From JBLHHI01 sp047614125 (lineage in GTDB: Bacteria; Bacteroidota; Bacteroidia; NS11-12g; UBA9320): DNA of 20,441 nucleotides. Numbering within the stretch: the first letter of the stretch is position 1; the number at the start of each line of letters is the position of its first letter. The notes beneath the pieces are model-generated. The model searched no databases. It was not told the DNA's origin and saw nothing but the letters and a program-made list of their open reading frames with translations. Shown here one piece after another: positions 1-6,109 of this stretch. The translations under genes were made by a program, and so were the position numbers. The DNA lies in assembly GCA_047614125.1 (NCBI GenBank), contig JBLHHI010000060.1, forward strand, positions 1 to 20,441, written 5' to 3'.

Positions 1-1
1 A

Positions 2-76
2 GCCAAGTGTATAATCAATTGTATATTTACTTCGAAGAAAGAATTAACCCTGCAAACTAATATGTTGATTTTTTAG
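2..76 (+). pseudogene. Upstream in-frame piece of the T9SS-type repeat protein, ending in TAG
   Basis: Read from base 2, this stretch is open for 24 codons and ends with TAG at 74-76, in exactly the same frame as the large open frame that follows. It contains two Cys and the run LTLQT, as at the start of the Cys-bounded modules repeated downstream (Cys, then a hydrophobic L-x-L strand, then Y-x-W). The natural reading is that 2-1366 is one coding sequence carrying a nonsense codon, or a base error. The piece is short and the 5' end lies outside the window, so this is an inference. Confidence 0.35.
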
Positions 77-118
77 TCAAACACAAAATACGGGATAGAC
101 TCGAATTATCCTTACCGG

Positions 119-1366
119 TTGAATTATAAATGGAGTGTAGCAGGGTCTATTAGCAATCCATATGATAAAAATCCAGTTGTTTCACGTTTATATAGCCCAC
201 AAATAACGGTACAAGCTACAAGCGACTACTGCGTATTTAATGATACTATATCGGTAGATATAATATCTTCTTCTGGGATTTATAATGATACAGCATTATG
301 TTCAGGAGAACTTAGTTTAATGCTTGAATTTCCATACTCACCTATGTCTATTAATGGAATAAACACTAATGAAGTAACCAAAACGTTTTATGGTGACACT
401 ACATTGTCCCTATATTTTAGAAGCGAAGACGGTTGCTGGTATAACGATACGATGAACATTAATTTCAGTGAAGCGGTTGACTCTCTATTAATCGGAGATA
501 CGCTTATGCTATGCACCGACTCGCTATTGGAATTGAAAACGACAAATAAACTACGCACGTACAAATGGTCAAACGGACAAAGTACACCGACAATTTTTAT
601 AAATGCAATAGGTACATACAGTGTAGAGGGCTATGCAAACGGATGCAGTTATGAATTTACAAATTTTGAAGTAGAAAAGGACATTTTACCAACTACTTTT
701 TTGAATGATACTGCATTGTGTCAACACGATATTGTAGAGTTGAAAAATCCTTTTCCAGAATTTGAGGTGTTATTTCGGAGTCCAGATTTAGATTTTGTGC
801 CATTAGAGCAGGATGTTTTATTTGTGATGACTCTAGGAAGCAGTGGTTGTGAAATTACGGATTCTTGCATTTATTCTATCATCCCACATCCTAACTCCTT
901 TGAGAATATAGATGTTTGCTTCCAAACTGATTCACTGTTGCTCGATGCTCAAAATGCGGATTCCTACGATTGGATTGGACAAAACAACTATACACAATAC
1001 TTGCAGCCAATTGAATATATTACTTACACAGTTGAAAGGGTTAATACTGATGGGTGCGTTGATTCATTTTCCTTTGATTTAGAAAGTACTTGTCCGAGTA
1101 AGATATTTATTCCAACCGCCTTTACTCCAAATGGAGATCTATTAAACTCTACTTTTGGACCTTTAATTTATGGTGATTATAACAATTATACCATGAAAAT
1201 ATATAACAGGTGGGGAGAGCAAATTTTCGAAACACAACGGGGAGAAAGATGGGATGGAACCTATCAGGGGAGTATTGTTCAAACGGGCTTGTACTTGGCA
1301 ATAATCAGAGTAAAAGTTGGCAATGAATTTAAATACTTTAGCTCACAAGTTACGGTGGTACGATAG
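119..1366 (+). CDS. Secreted modular protein with C-terminal T9SS type B (CHU_C/gliding) sorting domain, 3' part
   Basis: The frame is open from 77, right after an in-frame TAG. The only early start-like codon is TTG at 119, and it is followed by no signal peptide, which a type IX substrate needs, so the true N-terminus is probably upstream and this is the 3' part of a broken or longer gene. The body (residues about 1-325) is a string of degenerate modules carrying 'NDT', an invariant-looking Cys and Y-x-W strands, as in PKD/Ig-like repeat proteins of Bacteroidota. Residues about 329-415 match the gliding-motility-associated C-terminal domain: FIPTAFTPNGD, then IYNRWGEQIFE, then a WDGTYQG turn and a final beta strand. 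In the family this domain directs export through the type IX system and attachment at the surface. Codon use is AT-richer than in the genes to the right. The adhesin-like function is inferred; the ligand is unknown. Confidence 0.75.
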   Translation: MNYKWSVAGSISNPYDKNPVVSRLYSPQITVQATSDYCVFNDTISVDIISSSGIYNDTALCSGELSLMLEFPYSPMSINGINTNEVTKTFYGDTTLSLYFRSEDGCWYNDTMNINFSEAVDSLLIGDTLMLCTDSLLELKTTNKLRTYKWSNGQSTPTIFINAIGTYSVEGYANGCSYEFTNFEVEKDILPTTFLNDTALCQHDIVELKNPFPEFEVLFRSPDLDFVPLEQDVLFVMTLGSSGCEITDSCIYSIIPHPNSFENIDVCFQTDSLLLDAQNADSYDWIGQNNYTQYLQPIEYITYTVERVNTDGCVDSFSFDLESTCPSKIFIPTAFTPNGDLLNSTFGPLIYGDYNNYTMKIYNRWGEQIFETQRGERWDGTYQGSIVQTGLYLAIIRVKVGNEFKYFSSQVTVVR

Positions 1367-1416
1367 GTGAAATTGGTAAAAGATTTGTGCCAAGTTTTGT
1401 CATTTATTGTTTTGAA

Positions 1417-1930
1417 TCAATAGTGTCCTAAACGTTTTCAATTTTTAAGGAAGATATTGAAACGGGGGATTACAGGTTGTCAAAAAGCACTTTTCAGAAT
1501 AGAACCCCTTGTATTACTTTATGTTCCAGCGGATCCCGTGATTTTTCAAAGGGCTTATCTAACCACAACTGTAAATCAATTTCCACAAAAAGGTTTAGTC
1601 TTAATCTGAGTTCGATTCATATTTTGAATTCAGAACGCTTGTGAACAGTGAGATGCGAATGAAAATTGTGAAAAAATAGCGGGCTATTTTGAACGATTTT
1701 TATGAAGTAGATTGCTTTTGCCAAGTGGAAATGAGAAATTTGCTTTTTAATAAAGCCGCATATTCTTCATTATCCGTTCTTGGTTTACCCCGGTAAACCT
1801 ACAAACATGACGCTTCGACTATACAATTTTATAAAAACCTGAACCTGCAAATATTAATCGAACTCAGGTTCAAAGGTAATTTGAGATTCAAAATTCATTC
1901 TCCTTTTTTTATCGTTTAGGACGCTATTGA
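1417..1930. mobile_element. Putative MITE or gutted insertion sequence bounded by inverted repeats
   Basis: The ends are inverted repeats of 18 bp: 1417-1434 reads TCAATAGTGTCCTAAACG and the reverse complement of 1913-1930 reads TCAATAGCGTCCTAAACG, 17 of 18 identical. The roughly 480 bp between them hold no convincing reading frame on either strand, and I find no transposase remnant by eye. A second inverted pair lies inside (1606-1624 with 1849-1867). No target-site duplication is evident in the flanks. It sits between the broken T9SS-type gene and the MarR gene, its right end 77 bp before the MarR start. This looks like a non-autonomous element or a solo remnant whose mobilising family I cannot name. 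The flanks 1367-1416 and 1931-1994 hold nothing I can support. Confidence 0.45.
1606..1867. repeat. Nested inverted repeat inside the putative mobile element
   Basis: Bases 1606-1624 read CTGAGTTCGATTCATATTT and the reverse complement of 1849-1867 reads CTGAGTTCGATTAATATTT, 18 of 19 identical, separated by 224 bp. Weaker similarity continues on both sides of each arm. Two short perfect hairpins lie between the arms: 8-bp arms AAAATAGC/GCTATTTT at 1673-1690, and GGTTTACC/GGTAAACC at 1782-1799, each with a 2-base centre. The nesting fits either subterminal repeats of one element or a smaller element inside a larger one. Confidence 0.45.
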
Positions 1931-1994
1931 CCATAAACCTATTATTTGCCGCCTATTCAAGCGAACCCTAATGGATAAAATAACCCTTGATATG

Positions 1995-2002
1995 TATCTT
2001 TG
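1995..2002 (+). promoter_or_regulatory. Bacteroidota-type -7 box (TATCTTTG) for the MarR gene
   Basis: TATCTTTG fits the Bacteroidota -7 consensus TAnnTTTG exactly and lies 5 bases before the ATG at 2008. The usual initiation distance would leave almost no leader. No good -33 TTTG/TTG element is visible about 20 bases upstream, so the assignment rests on the -7 box alone. Confidence 0.5.
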
Positions 2003-2007
2003 CACTG

Positions 2008-2463
2008 ATGAAACTCAAAAAGCGACTCAAATTGAAATCTTTTCGAAATAAATGGGAGAAGTTGATGCTCAACTTTCAGCTTACTCAAGTTGAAGTGAGC
2101 CAACACATCCGCGATGGTTTTGAGGATACCGGTTTAACCTACCAGCAATACAACGTGCTCAAAATTGTTGCAGAAGCAAAAAAAGGAAAAGACGTAACCA
2201 TCAACTACATTAAAGACCGATTGGTTGAGAAAGATGCAGATATCTCAAGATTGATAGACCGGTTAAAAGAATCGGGCTACGTCAATAAAACGCCAAAACC
2301 AACCGATAAGCGCCACACAATCATTGAGTTAACAGAGTTTGGAAAATCAGAATTAAACAATCTAAAAGAACGCGTGCATTTTTTAGATGAAGTTTTCTTT
2401 AATCTTAATTCGACCGAAGTTAAACAGTTAAATATGTTGTTGAATAAAATACGAAAGGCGTAA
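2008..2463 (+). CDS. MarR-family winged-helix transcriptional regulator
   Basis: About 151 aa, the normal MarR length. The N-terminal helix has a K-F-R-N-K-W-x-K pattern; the winged-helix core runs from TYQQYNVLKIV through DISRLIDRLKESGYV (recognition helix) to the wing TDKRHTIIELTEFG, followed by a C-terminal dimerisation helix. The D-x-R-H/K wing signature is clear. I take ATG 2008 as the start because it follows the -7 box at 1995-2002; the frame also opens at TTG 1987, which would lie before the box. Family members are homodimeric DNA-binding repressors or activators that often respond to phenolic ligands. The gene converges on the 3-hydroxyanthranilate genes with only 10 bp between stop codons, so control of an aromatic pathway is possible but unproven. 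Confidence 0.85.
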   Translation: MKLKKRLKLKSFRNKWEKLMLNFQLTQVEVSQHIRDGFEDTGLTYQQYNVLKIVAEAKKGKDVTINYIKDRLVEKDADISRLIDRLKESGYVNKTPKPTDKRHTIIELTEFGKSELNNLKERVHFLDEVFFNLNSTEVKQLNMLLNKIRKA

Positions 2464-2473
2464 GCAAACGAGC

Positions 2474-3499
2474 TTATTTCAATCCTAAAAAGTGTTTTAA
2501 GTTTTTGTAAAAGAGCTTGTCTTTTGTTTCCGACGAAAGATCATTCATCTCATCAATAAATCGACCGTGTTCTAAATCACCCAACGGAAATGGATAATCC
2601 GTGCCATAGGCAATCTTGTCTTCCCCCATTATTTTAATCAGGTATCGAAGCGCATCTTGATCGTGGGTTATGCCATCCACCCAAAACTTACCTCTATATG
2701 AATACGGGTCCGAAACATTATTGATGTTCACCAAATCGGGTCTACAATGCCAGCCATGTGATATGCGCCCTAAGGTGTGAACAAAAGAGCCACCGCCGTG
2801 GGCAAACATTACCTTCATTTTTGGATATCGATCGAAGACACCACCAAACATCATGCTGCAAATGGCACGCGAAGTTTCGGCGGGCATTCCAACCAGCCAC
2901 GGCAGCCAATACTTGGTCATATCGGCTTGGCCCATCATTTCCCATGGGTGCACAAAAATGCTCATTTCTAAATCTTGAGCAGCTGCCCAGAACGGATCAA
3001 AGACCGCATCGTCTAAGTTCTTATCTTCAATGTGCGAACCGATCTCAACACCGCGCAATCCAATGGACTTGCAGCGCTCTAACTCCATAATAGCAAGCGG
3101 AATATCTTGCATTGGTAGGGTACCAAGGCTTAGCAATCGAGTGGAATAATCGTCTTGAAGTTTTACAAAGTAATCGTTTAAAAACTGACTCCATTCGTAG
3201 GCGTGTTTGGGTTTAGCCCAATAATAAAAAAGAACGGGAATGTTGCAAAGCGTCATCATGTCAACCCCATTGGCATCCATGTCTTCAATAATGGCGCTTG
3301 GGTCGTAACAATTGCGTTCAACTCGGCGAAAGAACACTCCATCGTCCCGCATCATTTTTTTTGCCCCCGTAGCGGGCTCATCTTCTAAATGAATAAATCC
3401 GCCATAGCCAAACTTTTCCTTCAACTTTGGCCAAGTTTCAGGCATTATATGCGCATGCGCATCTATTTTGTATTGCGTTTTCTTCGTCACCTCACTCAT
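2474..3499 (-). CDS. 2-amino-3-carboxymuconate-6-semialdehyde decarboxylase (amidohydrolase family)
   Basis: 341 aa, close to the family's usual length of about 335. ACMSD decarboxylates the unstable ring-opening product of 3-hydroxyanthranilate to 2-aminomuconate semialdehyde, directing flux away from quinolinate/NAD and towards catabolism. Metal ligands are visible: the HxH pair at H15/H17 (DAHAHI), H184 in FVHPWE and D301 in YGTDYPFPLG. H234 in FAHGGGSF is the expected catalytic histidine, and Arg59/Arg62 lie where the substrate-binding Arg is found. The whole sequence is ACMSD-like rather than a generic amidohydrolase. It lies 78 bp downstream of 3-hydroxyanthranilate 3,4-dioxygenase on the same strand, which supplies its substrate. 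The cytoplasmic zinc enzyme should be functional; no key residue is missing. Confidence 0.93.
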   Translation of the reverse strand: MSEVTKKTQYKIDAHAHIMPETWPKLKEKFGYGGFIHLEDEPATGAKKMMRDDGVFFRRVERNCYDPSAIIEDMDANGVDMMTLCNIPVLFYYWAKPKHAYEWSQFLNDYFVKLQDDYSTRLLSLGTLPMQDIPLAIMELERCKSIGLRGVEIGSHIEDKNLDDAVFDPFWAAAQDLEMSIFVHPWEMMGQADMTKYWLPWLVGMPAETSRAICSMMFGGVFDRYPKMKVMFAHGGGSFVHTLGRISHGWHCRPDLVNINNVSDPYSYRGKFWVDGITHDQDALRYLIKIMGEDKIAYGTDYPFPLGDLEHGRFIDEMNDLSSETKDKLFYKNLKHFLGLK

Positions 3500-3521
3500 C
3501 GTACAGCCTTTGTGTTTTTTG

Positions 3522-3529
3522 CGAAAATA
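3522..3529 (-). promoter_or_regulatory. Possible internal -7 box (TATTTTCG) before the decarboxylase
   Basis: On the minus strand, TATTTTCG lies 22 bases before the ATG of the decarboxylase gene and differs from TAnnTTTG at one base. It would give the second gene of the pair its own transcript. No -33 element is clear. Confidence 0.25.
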
Positions 3530-3577
3530 GAATTAATTCTTTGCAGGAAAGAATCCAATTCAACTCATTCAATGGGA

Positions 3578-4102
3578 CTAAACAAAACGTGGATCTGTTT
3601 CCATTACATGTCCGCAGTTCTTACACGTTCGCATTTCGACGGATGCGTAATACTCTTTAAAACGGGGAATGAAGTCTTTTTCAATATTGGTAAGTGGGAA
3701 GTAGGTTGAGTGCAGTGGGTGGTTGCAGTTTTCGCAGAACCACAGCAAACCGTCACGCTCATCTTTGGTTCGTTTGCACTCAATTACCAGTCCTATGGAA
3801 CCTTCGCTTCTAGATGGACTGTGGGGCACTTTGGCAGGAAGTAAGAACATTTCACCGGCTTTTATGGGAATATCAACGGCCTTACCATCTTCTTGAATTC
3901 GAACATTGATGTCGCCTTCCAACTGATAAAAGAGTTCTTCGGTTTCGTTGTAATGGTAGTCTTTCCGGGCATTTGGGCCAGCCACAATCATAACGATGTA
4001 ATCGCCCGCATCTTTATATAAGTTTCTATTTCCAACTGGTGGCTTAAGCTCATCTCGGTGTTCGTCTATCCAAGCTTGAATATTAAATGGTTTGCGAATC
4101 AT
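3578..4102 (-). CDS. 3-hydroxyanthranilate 3,4-dioxygenase
   Basis: 174 aa, the usual size of the bacterial enzyme. It opens the ring of 3-hydroxyanthranilate with O2 to give 2-amino-3-carboxymuconate semialdehyde in the kynurenine branch of tryptophan breakdown. Cupin iron ligands are in place: H50, E56 (YHYNETEELFYQLEG) and H94 (PAKVPHSPSRS). The substrate-contacting residues R46, R98 and E108 match those known from the Cupriavidus (Ralstonia) enzyme with a one- or two-residue offset. The C-terminal rubredoxin-like iron site of the bacterial form is present as CENC (C123/C126) and CKNC (C160/C163). It is the first gene of a two-gene minus-strand unit and hands its product to the decarboxylase encoded next. 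The start is ATG at 4100-4102. Confidence 0.94.
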   Translation of the reverse strand: MIRKPFNIQAWIDEHRDELKPPVGNRNLYKDAGDYIVMIVAGPNARKDYHYNETEELFYQLEGDINVRIQEDGKAVDIPIKAGEMFLLPAKVPHSPSRSEGSIGLVIECKRTKDERDGLLWFCENCNHPLHSTYFPLTNIEKDFIPRFKEYYASVEMRTCKNCGHVMETDPRFV

Positions 4103-4122
4103 ACTATTTGCTTTTGTCTGCC

Positions 4123-4130
4123 CGAAGGTA
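4123..4130 (-). promoter_or_regulatory. Probable -7 box (TACCTTCG) for the 3-hydroxyanthranilate unit
   Basis: TACCTTCG on the minus strand lies 20 bases before the dioxygenase ATG, one base off TAnnTTTG. The identical octamer occurs just before the radical SAM start at 16160-16167, which supports it as a usable box in this genome. Confidence 0.4.
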
Positions 4131-4414
4131 GAAAAAAAATGAACAAGCAGCGTAGGGTCTAACTAAAAATTGGGTTGTTTAAACTGAGATGACAACTTGA
4201 AATAATATGTGCTAGTTGATCGGGATGGCAAGCACTTTGATTAGAAAAGCTGGTATTCAACACAAACTCATCCAGTCAATCAACTACAACGCAGTTTCAC
4301 TCTTTCCGCTGGGCCAATGCACATGTCAATAAATGGATAGACAATCTTGTTAAATCACCAAGAGATTTCAAAAAGATATGACCATCGAACCACGTCCTAA
4401 ACCCTTTTATTCCG
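4131..4414. other. Divergent intergenic region without a supported gene
   Basis: This lies between the divergent dioxygenase and tatA. It contains a small frame of 35 codons from ATG 4225 and another open stretch ending at TGA 4379-4381 that lacks a start. Neither has recognisable features. Apart from promoter elements at its two edges I see no repeat, RNA gene or hairpin worth naming. Confidence 0.5.
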
Positions 4415-4422
4415 TACATTTG
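4415..4422 (+). promoter_or_regulatory. -7 box (TACATTTG) for the tatA-gatA run
   Basis: TACATTTG is an exact match to TAnnTTTG, 18 bases before ATG 4441. It lies inside the longer possible frame starting at 4378, which argues that translation of tatA starts at 4441 and not upstream. No clear -33 element. Confidence 0.5.
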
Positions 4423-4440
4423 CGGTCTAATATTGAAGAG

Positions 4441-4659
4441 ATGACAGCGCATTTAATTTTCTTAGCTTTTGGTTTGCCCGAGTGGGTGCTCATTGCCCTC
4501 GTGGTTGTTTTGTTATTTGGTGGAAGAAAGATTCCAGAATTAATGAAAGGATTGGGTCAGGGGATTCGTGAGTTTAATAATGCCAAGAGTGATGTGAAAA
4601 AACACATTGAGGATGGTATGAAAGAAGAGCCTAAATCGGAAAACAACACTACCAAATAG
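4441..4659 (+). CDS. tatA: Sec-independent protein translocase subunit TatA/TatE
   Basis: 72 aa from ATG 4441. TatA oligomerises in the inner membrane to form the passage for folded proteins bearing twin-arginine signals, working with TatC. Visible hallmarks are one N-terminal membrane helix (residues about 11-25, PEWVLIALVVVLLF), the FGG hinge, then the amphipathic helix GRKIPELMKGLGQGIREF and a charged tail with KKHIEDGMKEEPKSE. The frame is open back to ATG 4378, but that adds a polar, non-family stretch and includes the promoter box, so the short form is preferred. tatC is not in the window. gatA follows 7 bp after the stop and is probably co-transcribed. Confidence 0.9.
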   Translation: MTAHLIFLAFGLPEWVLIALVVVLLFGGRKIPELMKGLGQGIREFNNAKSDVKKHIEDGMKEEPKSENNTTK

Positions 4660-4666
4660 AGCATTT

Positions 4667-6106
4667 TTGAACGCTAAGACACTGCGAGACTATCAGTCGG
4701 AAATTGCTTCTGGCTCCACTTCATGTGTTGCTCTTGTAAAGCATTTTTTAACCGAAATAGACGCTAACAAACACCTAAACGCATTTCTTGAAGTTTTTGC
4801 TGAAGAGGCGCTCCAACGAGCCGAATTAGTTGATGCTAAAATTTCCAATTCGACCGCCGGCGCCTTGGCTGGTTTGGTTATTGGATTGAAGGACAATATT
4901 TCGTACGAAGGCCATGCCGTTACTGGATCTTCGCAAATCTTAAAAGGATATACTTCCACCTACAACGCCACCGTTACACAGCGCTTGCTGGATGCAGATG
5001 CCATTATTATTGGAAGACTCAATTGCGACGAGTTTGCGATGGGAGCAAGCAACGAAAATTCGTCATACGGACCCGTACTCAACGCAGCGGATAACAGCCG
5101 AGTACCCGGAGGTTCTTCCGGCGGGTCAGCGGTTTCGGTTCAAGCGGGTTTGTGCATGGCTGCCTTGGGTTCTGATACTGGCGGATCCATTCGGCAACCT
5201 GCGTCTTTTACCGGCACCTTTGGAATTAAACCAACATACGGGCGGGTTTCTCGATGGGGCTTGCTTGCCTATGCTTCGTCGTTCGATCAAATTGGACCGA
5301 TTACAACCAATGTTGAAGATATGGCTCGGATCTTAGAGGTAATTGCCGGCCCGGATGAATACGACGCCACCGCCTACAATGAACCTGTTGGAAGCTATAA
5401 GCTCGATGATACAACTGAGCCAAAACCGAAGAAAATTGCATACATAAAAGATTGTTTGAACTCGGATGGCATAACAGATGATGTTAAAGCTCACACCGGA
5501 TACGCGATTGAAAGCTTGCGCAAAGAAGGTCACACAGTAGAAGGGGTTGATTTCCCGTATCTCGACTTTATGGTGCCGTGCTACTATGTGCTAACCACAG
5601 CCGAAGCCTCTTCCAACCTATCTCGATATTCTGGACTGGTTTACGGTCATCGAAGTACCAAAGCAGATACGTTAACTTCCACCTTTAAACTCAGCAGAAG
5701 CGAAGGTTTTGGGCCTGAAGTAAAACGAAGAATTATGACTGGGACCTTTGTTTTGAGTTCAGATCACTATGATGCGTATTATACAAAGGCACAGAAAGTT
5801 CGACGCGTTATACAACAAGAAACACTTAAAATTTTATCGGAATACGACTTCATCATTCTGCCAACTACTCCCGATGTGGCCTTTAAGATTGGAGAGAAGT
5901 CGAACGACCCGATTGCGATGTATTTGGCCGATATTTTTACAGTTCAAGCACCTTTAGCTGGTATTCCAGCGATATCCATTCCAACAGGTAAATCGAACGA
6001 AAATTTGCCCTTTGGTTTACAAATTATGGCCAACATGTATAAAGAAGCAGATTTGCTCCAATTTTCGGATTATACCTATAAACTCTTAACTAAAAACAAT
6101 TCGTAA
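4667..6106 (+). CDS. gatA: Asp-tRNA(Asn)/Glu-tRNA(Gln) amidotransferase subunit A
   Basis: 479 aa, full length for GatA. It is the glutaminase subunit of GatCAB, which amidates mischarged Glu-tRNA(Gln) and/or Asp-tRNA(Asn) in the cytoplasm. The amidase-signature Ser-cisSer-Lys triad is complete: K75 (GLKDNI), S150 in RVPGGSSGGSA and nucleophile S174 in DTGGSIRQPA. The start is TTG at 4667: the frame is open only from 4622 and has no ATG or GTG before the first conserved residues, so TTG is the only reasonable choice. It sits 7 bp after tatA and 3 bp before the next gene. gatB and gatC are not in the window, as is common in Bacteroidota where the three are dispersed. Confidence 0.95.
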   Translation: MNAKTLRDYQSEIASGSTSCVALVKHFLTEIDANKHLNAFLEVFAEEALQRAELVDAKISNSTAGALAGLVIGLKDNISYEGHAVTGSSQILKGYTSTYNATVTQRLLDADAIIIGRLNCDEFAMGASNENSSYGPVLNAADNSRVPGGSSGGSAVSVQAGLCMAALGSDTGGSIRQPASFTGTFGIKPTYGRVSRWGLLAYASSFDQIGPITTNVEDMARILEVIAGPDEYDATAYNEPVGSYKLDDTTEPKPKKIAYIKDCLNSDGITDDVKAHTGYAIESLRKEGHTVEGVDFPYLDFMVPCYYVLTTAEASSNLSRYSGLVYGHRSTKADTLTSTFKLSRSEGFGPEVKRRIMTGTFVLSSDHYDAYYTKAQKVRRVIQQETLKILSEYDFIILPTTPDVAFKIGEKSNDPIAMYLADIFTVQAPLAGIPAISIPTGKSNENLPFGLQIMANMYKEADLLQFSDYTYKLLTKNNS

Positions 6107-6109
6107 CAT

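Noticed and set aside
1987..2007. TTG at 1987 as the MarR start, seven codons earlier
   Set aside because: It would start before and across the exact TATCTTTG -7 box at 1995-2002; ATG 2008 is a better codon and includes the family's first conserved helix.
2461..2476. TAAGC-AAACGA-GCTTA hairpin spanning both stop codons of the convergent MarR and decarboxylase genes
   Set aside because: Only a 5-bp AT-rich stem with no T tract, and its symmetry partly follows from two TAA stops facing each other.
3389..3709. Plus-strand open frame of 106 codons opposite the decarboxylase/dioxygenase pair
   Set aside because: It overlaps two well-supported genes on the other strand and its translation resembles no protein family.
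4225..4381. Short open frames in the region before tatA (35 codons from ATG 4225; another ending at TGA 4379)
   Set aside because: They lack recognisable motifs, the second lacks a start, and frames of this size are expected by chance.
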